Shown: piece by piece, positions 19,254 through 27,543 of the stretch
How positions within the stretch are numbered: position 1 is the stretch's first letter
Layout of the letters: every line of letters starts with the position of its first letter
Assembly: GCA_030145585.1 (NCBI GenBank)
Contig: JAQYVK010000522.1
Coordinates: 1-35,772 of the forward strand
Direction: 5' to 3'
Length of the DNA: 35,772 nucleotides
Origin: Desulfatiglandales bacterium
GTDB lineage: Bacteria; Desulfobacterota; DSM-4660; Desulfatiglandales; HGW-15
The notes under the pieces: model-generated
The model's input: the letters and a program-made list of their open reading frames with translations, nothing else
Told to the model about the DNA's origin: nothing
The model's database searches: none
Made by a program: the position numbers and the translations under genes

Positions 19254-20067
19254 GGCTTATTACGTATCCTTCCGGGAAGGGAGGTAATGGATCCGATCGC
19301 TCAATAGCCTTTGAGACCGATTGATCGAATATTTTATTCGAAGAGCGTTTTTTAAAATTCGTTTTTACAATGGACCCGTCCCTCTTGACCATGAGGACCA
19401 CAACGGCCTCCAGATCTTTAGCCCTCTGCAAGGCAACAGGATAGGCCCAATGACTCTTTATCCAGAACTCCACCTCCATTTGGTACATACGAATTGGGAT
19501 ACCGGTTCCGGATCCCCCTGGGGATCCGGAACGACCCATCGCCGTTTTTGAATCTCCTCGATCCCCACCGGCGACCTTCTCTCCTGCAAGCTTGTTCTCC
19601 AGTTTTGATATGGCCTCATCGATGTGCGCCCGTTCTTTCGTTTCTGATTTAACCTGTTTTTCAATTTTCGATACAGCCTCGTCAATCAATTGTGTCGGAG
19701 AAACCGCTTGTTTTTTTTTGGTCGGGGTCTTCTTTTTGACGTTCCGCTTGGCGATAACGACTGGTTTTTCTTTTTTTTTGGGGCTCGTTACTTTTTTCGC
19801 CTTTGTCGCTTTTTTGACCACGGTTTTTTCTTTGCGACCGGTTGCCGGGGTGTTCTTCTGAAGACCCTGGTCCCCTTTGGCAGGCATTTCCACAAGATCA
19901 ACCTCATAGACAATCCCTTGAAAACGTCCTGTCCCTGGCACGGACTCCGGCAAAAACAGAGTCACGGAAATAATACCCACATGGAAAATGAAAGAGAGCA
20001 CCAGCATTGGGCTCCATCTCATCTCCAAAAAGTTATTGGGATTTCGCATCGTCCACGTGCCCATCAT
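19204..20067 (-). CDS. tolA: TolA/TonB C-terminal domain protein
   Basis: Single N-terminal TM, Lys-rich linker, TonB C-terminal domain; between tolR and tolB. Confidence 0.82.
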   Translation of the reverse strand: MMGTWTMRNPNNFLEMRWSPMLVLSFIFHVGIISVTLFLPESVPGTGRFQGIVYEVDLVEMPAKGDQGLQKNTPATGRKEKTVVKKATKAKKVTSPKKKEKPVVIAKRNVKKKTPTKKKQAVSPTQLIDEAVSKIEKQVKSETKERAHIDEAISKLENKLAGEKVAGGDRGDSKTAMGRSGSPGGSGTGIPIRMYQMEVEFWIKSHWAYPVALQRAKDLEAVVVLMVKRDGSIVKTNFKKRSSNKIFDQSVSKAIERSDPLPPFPEGYVISHEEIEITFNLKELENQ

Positions 20068-20094
20068 AAAACAAGAGTTCTTGGAGTCAAAGGA

Positions 20095-20502
20095 CTATTC
20101 AATGGGTTCCGTAACCATACCCAATTTGCTGATTCCGGCCCTTTTCACCCCTGCCATCACTTTGATGACAAAACCATAGGGGATGTCACGATCGGCCCTC
20201 AAGAGGATCTCCTTTTCTCTCCTGTATTTAAAGATACTCTTAACTTTTTTCTCAAGGTCCTCGAGTGAGACTTTTGTCGTCTCCAGATAGATTTCTCCTT
20301 TTTTGTTCACGCTCAAAATGAGTGGGTCTTCTTCAGTTTTGACATTACTGGTCGTGGTTTGGGGAAGATTGACGTCCACACCTTGCGTCATCATGGGAGC
20401 AGTAACCATAAAGATGATTAACAAAACAAGCATCACGTCCACAAAGGGTGTGACGTTGATCTCCGACATAAGCCTTCTTCCATTTTCTTGACTAAACATC
20501 AA
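20095..20502 (-). CDS. tolR: TolR/ExbD family protein
   Basis: MSEINVTPFVDVMLVLLIIFMVTAPM. Confidence 0.93.
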   Translation of the reverse strand: MMFSQENGRRLMSEINVTPFVDVMLVLLIIFMVTAPMMTQGVDVNLPQTTTSNVKTEEDPLILSVNKKGEIYLETTKVSLEDLEKKVKSIFKYRREKEILLRADRDIPYGFVIKVMAGVKRAGISKLGMVTEPIE

Positions 20503-20561
20503 TCGCGCAGCCCCCGTTTTTTGAAATAGTCTTTCTGTACTTCGTACAATACTCTTTTACA

Positions 20562-21326
20562 CTATTCGTTTGTATCCTTCTTTATCTTAACAACCTGTCT
20601 TTCAACGAGACTGAGAAAATCTGAGGAAAAAGTTTCCATTTCGGATCTGAGAACCGTGACCTTGCTGGTGAAGGTGTTATAAGCAATGACAGCCGGGATG
20701 GCCGCACCCAAACCGACTGCCGTGGCAATGAGGGCCTCTGAGATACCCGGAGCGACCACTGCAAGACTCGCCGAACCTTTCATGCCTATTCCCCTAAAGG
20801 CTTCCATGATTCCCCACACGGTCCCGAAAAGCCCTATAAAAGGTGTCGTATTCCCGGTTGTTGCCAGGAATGATAAGGCTTTCTCCATCCTACTGCTCTG
20901 GTCTATCGAGGCCTTTCTAAGGGACCTTTCAACGCTGTCCATGATAGGCTGCCTCGCCGTATCCAATGTTTGGGAAGCGTTTTGAAGTTTCATGGATCGT
21001 CTGAGTTCGGAATATCCCGATCTGAAAAGCTGAGCAACCGGGCTCCATGCCAGGTCTTCAGATTCCTGATAGATCTGATTCAACGCCGTGCTTTCCCAAA
21101 ACAGATCCAGGAAATAGGCCGTATCCTGTCCGGCTTTCCGAAGATACCTCCATTTCATGAAAATGATACTCCATGAGATGATGGAAAACAAAAAGAGGAT
21201 GAGCAGAACAACCTTTACCACCGGTCCTGCATGGATTATCATCTGCACCACATTTCCGCTTAACGCGGTTCCAACGGTCGTGGCGCTTGGAAGGAAAATC
21301 AGGTTTGACAACGTCAGTATGTTCAT
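20562..21326 (-). CDS. tolQ: TolQ/ExbB/MotA proton channel family protein
   Basis: FLATTGNTTPFIGLFGTVWGIMEAFRGIG, APGISEALIATAVGLGAAIPAVIAYN. Confidence 0.93.
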   Translation of the reverse strand: MNILTLSNLIFLPSATTVGTALSGNVVQMIIHAGPVVKVVLLILFLFSIISWSIIFMKWRYLRKAGQDTAYFLDLFWESTALNQIYQESEDLAWSPVAQLFRSGYSELRRSMKLQNASQTLDTARQPIMDSVERSLRKASIDQSSRMEKALSFLATTGNTTPFIGLFGTVWGIMEAFRGIGMKGSASLAVVAPGISEALIATAVGLGAAIPAVIAYNTFTSKVTVLRSEMETFSSDFLSLVERQVVKIKKDTNE

Positions 21327-21385
21327 TCGAATATCCTCTTATCCTTTTTGGAAATGCTGTTTCTTACTTCTCTTGCCCTATTTCA

Positions 21386-21916
21386 CTACTCAACAAGCTT
21401 GAACCGTTTAAGTAAAAATTGGGCGAGCCCTTTGATGTCGGCCAAAGCAAATCGTGGAACCCCCAGATCCAAATCCGCATCCGAGACAAGGGCTGTCAAG
21501 GTCTTATCGTTCATACAAAAAGGCCTTTCATGAACCTCGGGCCTAAATATTTCTATTTTCGGTTTTGTCTCACGCTTATACCCCTCACATAAAATAACGT
21601 CCACTCCATGAAAAAACAAAGCCAATTCTTCGGGCCTGTAATCATGGTCCACTTCCGTAACCATCCCGATGCCATTAGGGGATGAAATGAGGGCCGTTAC
21701 TGAACCCGCTTGCTTATGTCTCCAGCTGTCCTTCCCCGGTGAATCCATTTCAAAAGGGCCTTTGTGGTGTTTTATGGTTCCGACCCTTAAACCCAGTCCC
21801 CTTAGCTCGATGATCAATCTCTCCATGAGGGTGGTTTTCCCGGATCCGGACCTCCCAACGACACAAATAATGGGCGGCTCATTGGGCTTTGAAGGGTTTT
21901 TTCGAGACAAACCCAT
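21386..21916 (-). CDS. mobB: molybdopterin-guanine dinucleotide biosynthesis protein MobB
   Basis: ICVVGRSGSGKTTLMERLI P-loop, KHHKGPFEMDSPGKDSWRHKQAG, VDVILCEGYKRETKPKIEI. Confidence 0.92.
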   Translation of the reverse strand: MGLSRKNPSKPNEPPIICVVGRSGSGKTTLMERLIIELRGLGLRVGTIKHHKGPFEMDSPGKDSWRHKQAGSVTALISSPNGIGMVTEVDHDYRPEELALFFHGVDVILCEGYKRETKPKIEIFRPEVHERPFCMNDKTLTALVSDADLDLGVPRFALADIKGLAQFLLKRFKLVE

Positions 21917-21930
21917 AGGGAGAAAATCTC

Positions 21931-22260
21931 CTATTTGAAGATGGCTTTAAAAATTCTGTCATCGGCCTTGAGACATTTTTTCTTCAGATCATCATATTTT
22001 TTTAGAAGGTCTTTGCCCGCCTTCGTCAGATGAGAACCACGCTTTCTGTCTGTATCTACAAGCCTGAGGTTCATGGAGCTCTCTGTCGCCTTGATCTTGC
22101 TCCAAACACCCTTGTAAGACATTTTCATGACCTTTGCGGCCTTATTGATTGAACCCATTTTTTCGATATTCTCCAGGATTGCTTTCCGCCCTTCCCCAAT
22201 AATGATTTTATTGTTTTCATCGACGATCCATTGTCTAGATTTTAATCGAAAAGATGTCAT
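21931..22260 (-). CDS. ModE-like winged HTH protein without C-terminal molybdate-binding domains
   Basis: GEGRKAILENIEKMGSINKAAKVMKMSYKGVWSKIKATESSMNLRLVDTDRKRGSHLTKAGKDLLKKYDDL; 109 aa total. Confidence 0.85.
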   Translation of the reverse strand: MTSFRLKSRQWIVDENNKIIIGEGRKAILENIEKMGSINKAAKVMKMSYKGVWSKIKATESSMNLRLVDTDRKRGSHLTKAGKDLLKKYDDLKKKCLKADDRIFKAIFK

Positions 22261-22335
22261 TATTAACCTCTTCTTTAAGTTGGGCCAAGGTCCAATTGTG
22301 CTGAATCGCTTAGCCTGGAGCTTTATAAAATCCCT

Positions 22336-24270
22336 TTATCCGACCTCCATCCAAAATTGCCCGCTCTTCGATGGATCATACCCCCCGAGGGCTGTGACCC
22401 TTTCCCGAAACGTGTTGGACTGAATGATTTCGAATACCACTTGAATATTTGGGTCATTGACTATGGCTGATGGCATGATCAGGTCATACTGCTCCCTTTC
22501 CATGGGGATAAAATCGAGATGAAGTGCTTTTGCGGCTGCAAAGATACCCATCCCGCAATCCGCCGCGCCACTCAGAACGTCCACGGCCACTGCCATGTGG
22601 GTGAATTCATCATGACCATAGCCCTTTATGGCGTCGGGTTCAATCCCGAGCTGTCCCAATTTATAATCAAATAAAACACGGGTGCCGGATCCCGCCTGAC
22701 GGTTAATCAAGGTGATATCTTCTCTGGTCAAATCTTCAAGCCCTTTTATCCCTTTCGGGTTTCCAGCGGCGGTAATCAATCCCTGATCCCTCATCACAAG
22801 GTGAAAAACACTGGCCTTCACCCCCTTGAGGTATTTTTGGATGTAGGAAATATTGTATTGACCGCTTTCAGTGTCCAGTAGATGGGAACCCGCCATGTGG
22901 CAGGCCTCTTTCCTGAGGGCCAATATACCGCCCAGGCTGCCTACGTTTCCTGAAGAGACGCGAACATTATACCCCCTGCGCCTGATTTCATCTCCGATGA
23001 TATCGATAGTCACATCGTGGCTACCCACAATAACGACGGTGTTGAGGATCTCCTCCTCGTCCACCAGGAGTTCCGCCTCAATCTCCTCATCCTGGCTCAC
23101 ACCTTCAGAAAGGGCCGGAATGCGAACGATACCCTCCGCTCTGGTAAGGGTCGTAATGGAACCCGCGGCCCGTGGCAAGGGCGTAGCGACAATTTTTTCA
23201 CCGACCTTGCCGATATTTGCTCGTACAAATTCCTCAATCCCTAGTTTGGAGGGAATATCCCTCGTGGGCCGAACCTTTATGGTACCCACTTTGGGAACTT
23301 TGCAACCTTGCAGATGTAACAGGAGTGGTCGGACAAACTGTTGAAACGAAAGGGTAGCTGAAACCGTATAACCTGGATTGCCGATCACCGGCTTATCCTT
23401 TATGACTCCCAAGATGGTAGGTTTTCCCGGCATCATGGCGACGCCATGAATAAGAACCTCCCCCATCTCCTCGATTGTATTTGCTGTGTAATCCTTGCTC
23501 CCCGCGGATGATCCCGCGTTAATGATCACTAAATGCGCATCAGAATCGACCGCTTTTTCGAGTGCATATTTGATGTCTTCTTCCTGATCGAGCACGATAT
23601 CGTATATGATCGGGACACCACCGCACTCCCTGACAAGCCCGGCCAGTATGAGAGAATTATACTCAATGATTTGATTCTTTTGCAACTGACCCGGGTCTCT
23701 GAGATTCTTGTGATGGATGAGTTCCGACCCGGTAGGAATGATGACCACTCTTGGCCGTTGCCACACCTTGAGAGAAAAGACACCGGCCGCTACAAGGGCT
23801 CCCACGTCATATGGGCGAATGGAGTGGTTCTCCGATAGAAGCAGTTGAGTGGTTACGATATCCTCCCCAACCTTTCGGATATGCTGCCAGGGATATGAAG
23901 GTGTCCTGATCTCCACATGGGTCTCATCCAACTGGTGGATTTTCTCCACCATGATAACCGAATTATAACCATCCGGAATAGCCTGCCCTGTGTTTGTCCA
24001 AAGGGCCTCCTCCCCGATTTTAAGGATTTTTGGATTTCTTTCCGTGGTGCCGTAGGTATCTTCCGAACGAACGACAATGCCGTCCATGGCAGCCGAATGA
24101 TAAGTGGGTGCGGACATCGACGCAAAAACCGGCCCGGCAGTGACACGCCCCCAGGCTTCTTCTACTGAAACCTCCTCTGGTCCGGTCCTCCGATCCGGCC
24201 TAAATCGGCCAAAAAAAATATCTTTAGCCTCCTCAAGGGTCTTCATGTCCAAATAAACATGCCTCTTCAA
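22336..24270 (-). CDS. MoeA fused to a PBP-like/LysR-substrate-binding-like domain
   Basis: N-terminal MoeA motifs (YHSAAMDGIVVR, INAGSSAGSKDYT, MPGKPTILG, GNPGYTVSA), then NTVVIVGSHDVTIDIIGDEIRRRG...LINRQAGSGTRVLFDYKLGQLGI. Confidence 0.9.
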   Translation of the reverse strand: MKRHVYLDMKTLEEAKDIFFGRFRPDRRTGPEEVSVEEAWGRVTAGPVFASMSAPTYHSAAMDGIVVRSEDTYGTTERNPKILKIGEEALWTNTGQAIPDGYNSVIMVEKIHQLDETHVEIRTPSYPWQHIRKVGEDIVTTQLLLSENHSIRPYDVGALVAAGVFSLKVWQRPRVVIIPTGSELIHHKNLRDPGQLQKNQIIEYNSLILAGLVRECGGVPIIYDIVLDQEEDIKYALEKAVDSDAHLVIINAGSSAGSKDYTANTIEEMGEVLIHGVAMMPGKPTILGVIKDKPVIGNPGYTVSATLSFQQFVRPLLLHLQGCKVPKVGTIKVRPTRDIPSKLGIEEFVRANIGKVGEKIVATPLPRAAGSITTLTRAEGIVRIPALSEGVSQDEEIEAELLVDEEEILNTVVIVGSHDVTIDIIGDEIRRRGYNVRVSSGNVGSLGGILALRKEACHMAGSHLLDTESGQYNISYIQKYLKGVKASVFHLVMRDQGLITAAGNPKGIKGLEDLTREDITLINRQAGSGTRVLFDYKLGQLGIEPDAIKGYGHDEFTHMAVAVDVLSGAADCGMGIFAAAKALHLDFIPMEREQYDLIMPSAIVNDPNIQVVFEIIQSNTFRERVTALGGYDPSKSGQFWMEVG

Positions 24271-25517
24271 AAAAATCCCCTTTCCAGGCTATCAAATACC
24301 ATAACTTTCACATTTTGATCCTGATAAAGCCCTTCTCTATTCCTCTCCACCCGAAGAAGGCCGTCCGCCTCAACTAGAGTGGAAATGAGACCTGATTTGC
24401 CGAAGATAGGTTCAGCGATCCATTCACTTCCCATCTTCTTTAGTTTTACTCTGAAATAATCTTCCCTGCCGCTTGCCGATTCGATATTACGACCCAGTTT
24501 GGCCTCGATTTCAAAATAGCTTTTTTTCGGGAAATCCTTTTGCCCCTGCAGGTGTGACAAAAAGGGTGCTAAAAAAACCTCTGCTACGACCATAGCGGAG
24601 GCTGCATGGCCCGGTAGACCGAATATGGCACACGAGCCGGCCCTTGCAATAATGGTCGGTTTACCGGGACTGATGGAAATGCCATGAACCAACAACTCCA
24701 TATCTTTGAAGGATTCAAAGACCTTTAGGGTCAAATCTCTTGTGCCCACTGAACTCCCACCAGAAATCCAAACAGTGTCCGCATCGCGAAGTCCGTCTTC
24801 AATCCTGCCTTTTAGTTTTTCAAAATCATCAACACACAAGCCCATCATGATTGGTTCTGTCCCCGCTCGCAGGCAGAAGGCCGCCAGGGTATAACTGTTG
24901 ATATCACGGACCTGCCCCGGAGCGGGTCTCTTATCGACAGGGACCACCTCATCACCCGTCGAAATGATGGCAACTTTGGGTTTTTTGTATACGGCAACCC
25001 TAGACAGACCAAGCCCGGCCAACACCCCAAGATCCTGGGGCCTTAGCATGTTCCCCTGTTCCAGGACCGAGGATCCTTTTTTGAAATCGTCATCATGCTG
25101 GATTACATTTTCCTGAGGAGATATGGCGCGACTGACTTCTATGCTATGGTCATCTAAGGTGGAGCAATATTCCACCATAACAACCCCGTCGGCGTCTTTT
25201 GGTAGCATACCCCCAGTTGATATCTTGATGGCCTGTCCCGACCCTACGGCAAGGTTGGGGACCTGGCCCATAACCACCTCCCCGGTGACTTCAAACAGAG
25301 CCGGCAGGCTTTCAGTTGCCCCAAACGTATCTTTGGCCCTGACCGCATACCCATCCATTGAAGACCTGGAAAAGCCGGGAAGATTCTCAGGGGATAGGAT
25401 ATCCTCGCTTAATATCCGACCAAAAGACACGTCTAGTGGGAGGGTCTCCTCACCCAATGGTTCGAATTCCTGTAGGATCTTAAAAACCTCTTCAGATGTT
25501 TTTAACGTAAAGAACAA
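24267..25517 (-). CDS. moeA: molybdopterin molybdenumtransferase MoeA
   Basis: FSRSSMDGYAVRAKDTFGA, ISGGSSVGTRDLT, SPGKPTIIARAGSCAIFGLPGHAAS. Start is TTG; overlaps the next gene by 4 nt. Confidence 0.92.
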   Translation of the reverse strand: MFFTLKTSEEVFKILQEFEPLGEETLPLDVSFGRILSEDILSPENLPGFSRSSMDGYAVRAKDTFGATESLPALFEVTGEVVMGQVPNLAVGSGQAIKISTGGMLPKDADGVVMVEYCSTLDDHSIEVSRAISPQENVIQHDDDFKKGSSVLEQGNMLRPQDLGVLAGLGLSRVAVYKKPKVAIISTGDEVVPVDKRPAPGQVRDINSYTLAAFCLRAGTEPIMMGLCVDDFEKLKGRIEDGLRDADTVWISGGSSVGTRDLTLKVFESFKDMELLVHGISISPGKPTIIARAGSCAIFGLPGHAASAMVVAEVFLAPFLSHLQGQKDFPKKSYFEIEAKLGRNIESASGREDYFRVKLKKMGSEWIAEPIFGKSGLISTLVEADGLLRVERNREGLYQDQNVKVMVFDSLERGFF

Positions 25518-25550
25518 CTTTTCAGTTTCCTCCAGTCCCCATTAGATTAG

Positions 25551-25613
25551 TCTGATGGATCATCAGATAGGTCTGATATATAATCAGATAGGTCTGATGG
25601 ATCATCAGATAGA
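25551..25613. promoter_or_regulatory. three tandem 21-bp palindromic repeats upstream of moeA
   Basis: tctgatggatcatcagatagg / tctgatatataatcagatagg / tctgatggatcatcagataga. Each contains dyad TCTGAT-N5-ATCAGA. Confidence 0.85.
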
Positions 25614-25866
25614 CCCGCTTTTCTTTGAACGGTTTCGAAAGTCAAACCGGCACGCCCGGCGGACAGCCCATGATTGTGTCATACCTGACATAAGACCGCA
25701 ATAAAAACCGTTATAATTCAAACCCATTCATTAGTGTCCAAAACAAATTCATAACTTCGTTGGTGGATCAAGCATCCATTTTACCATTGCATCAAAATGC
25801 CATTTACCCCATAATGAGGGTCTATCTGAATTCAGTAACAGAAGTCACCTATCACGATTTATTCAC

Positions 25867-25937
25867 GCTTAAGGAACCCCGACTGAAGGTCGGGTTTCCT
25901 TAAGCCGTCCAGCTGAAAGGCTCTTTCAGCCGGACGA
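25867..25937. repeat. composite two-hairpin repeat
   Basis: Hairpin 1: gcttaaggaaccccgac...gtcgggtttccttaagc. Hairpin 2: cgtccagctgaaaggctctttcagccggacg. Confidence 0.8.
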
Positions 25938-25984
25938 CCTGTGGCTTTATATCTTTGCTCAAAAAGGCTCTTTGCCGAAAAAAA

Positions 25985-26758
25985 ATGAAACGATCATTCC
26001 CCCTCATTTTTACTGCACTTGTTACACTAACAACCTTCTCTCCAGTGAGCCGTGCTGCTAACATACAAATACCCTTTTTACCGGGGGAAAAATTAACCCT
26101 TCAAGTCAGATGGGCCTTTATCCCTGCAGGAGAAGTGCAGCTTGAAATCCTTCCCTTTGAGATGGTGAAGGGCGTAAAATCATACCATTTTGCAATGACC
26201 GCTAAAACCTCCTCTCTTGTAGATCCCTTCTATAAAGTGCGTGACCGGGTGGACGCTTATACTGATGCCGAAATGACTCATTCACTGTTGTATAAAAAAA
26301 AACAGCAAGGGAAATCCAAACGGAATATTGTCGTAAATTTCGATTGGAAGAAAAGAGAGGCCCAATATTCCAACTTCGATGAACAAAGAGAACCCGTTAC
26401 CATATCACCCGGCTCATTTGACCCCCTATCCGTTTTTTACGCGTTCCGCCTTTTCGCGTTAAAAGAAGGGATAAAAATCAAGGCCTCGGTAACTGATGGG
26501 AAAAAATTTGTCGATGGAGAAGCCGCGGTTCTGAAAAAGGAGAAAATCTATGTTGCCGACAAGTGGTATGAGACCTATTTGGTGGAACCGGATTTAAAGC
26601 ATATCGGCGGAATTTTTAAAAAGAGTAAGAATGCAAAACTTCAAATATGGGTCACAGCGGATAAGCAACGAATACCCATCAAAATAAAGAGTAAAGTCTC
26701 AGTTGGGAGTTTTGTGGCCGAACTCGTTTCTTATGAACCGGGTAAGTCTCTTCCCTGA
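25985..26758 (+). CDS. DUF3108-domain exported protein
   Basis: Signal peptide MKRSFPLIFTALVTLTTFSPVSRA, then LPGEKLTLQVRWAFIPAGEVQLEI...YHFAMTAKTSSLVDPFYKVRDRVDAY, typical DUF3108. Confidence 0.82.
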   Translation: MKRSFPLIFTALVTLTTFSPVSRAANIQIPFLPGEKLTLQVRWAFIPAGEVQLEILPFEMVKGVKSYHFAMTAKTSSLVDPFYKVRDRVDAYTDAEMTHSLLYKKKQQGKSKRNIVVNFDWKKREAQYSNFDEQREPVTISPGSFDPLSVFYAFRLFALKEGIKIKASVTDGKKFVDGEAAVLKKEKIYVADKWYETYLVEPDLKHIGGIFKKSKNAKLQIWVTADKQRIPIKIKSKVSVGSFVAELVSYEPGKSLP

Positions 26759-26988
26759 ACTCCTTGATCAAAATCTGACTTCCCTTTCAAACATTGACTT
26801 TTTACAGAAAACCCACCGTCGCCCTATAACTATGCTCCGATTCATTTCTTATTTATTGTAGCGCTTCCTAAGCGGTTCAAGGTCCAGGAAGCAAATTTCC
26901 AGGTAGGTACAGGGTTTCCATTTCCAATAACCGTAGACCTTACACCTTTTTTTTATTTACCTTGACTTCTGCTGACAAAGGGTGCCAT

Positions 26989-27018
26989 AAAAAACAGCAG
27001 GACCCGAGGGCCCTGCTG
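26989..27018 (-). terminator. rho-independent terminator (minus strand)
   Basis: On the minus strand: cagcagggccctcgggtcctgctg followed by TTTTTT. Confidence 0.75.
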
Positions 27019-27543
27019 CGCATGAAGGTTTGGCTGTTTGTTAACTTTTAAACAAAACTCTATCAAGGTTAGGTTGAACGTTAAGAATTAATCCAAAGCA
27101 ACTTTTGGGTTGGGCTGAACGTTACCTTTTCAACAAATCCCAAGACAAATTCTACAGACAACATCCGTAACCTGACATTTCCGATTACAACCACATTCAA
27201 GGGAGGGAGGGAAATAATTCAGGACCACCCCTCTGGACAACTGAGCCTCATTGAGATTTATGCCACTACCCTGATCACTTTACCACTGACTTCAGCTTAG
27301 ATAACCTCATTTTTGCCCATTTTCCCACAATACGAACTCCTACTCCCTTTAAACTATGGGTGTCAAGACTTTGTCTGGGAAACCACAATAGCCATCCGGC
27401 TGAACCATCCAGCCGGCAGAACCTTTCTGAATTTCAATGGGTAAATATGATATGAAAAGGAAGTCTATAATAGAATATATTGTATGTCAAGAAAAAAACG
27501 ACACAACATATTGAGGTTAGCCTACTTTTTGGGTGGTCTTTTT

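Noticed and set aside
19690-20268. 192-aa plus-strand ORF over tolA/tolR
   Set aside because: Antisense to Lys-rich tolA and tolR; composition (F/R/G runs) is a mirror of the real genes.
22871-23344. 157-aa plus-strand ORF within moeA-PBP
   Set aside because: Shadow ORF opposite a strongly supported gene.
25551-25613. Possible mini-CRISPR array
   Set aside because: Unit is 21 bp with no unique spacers between repeats and no cas genes in the window; better explained as tandem operator palindromes.
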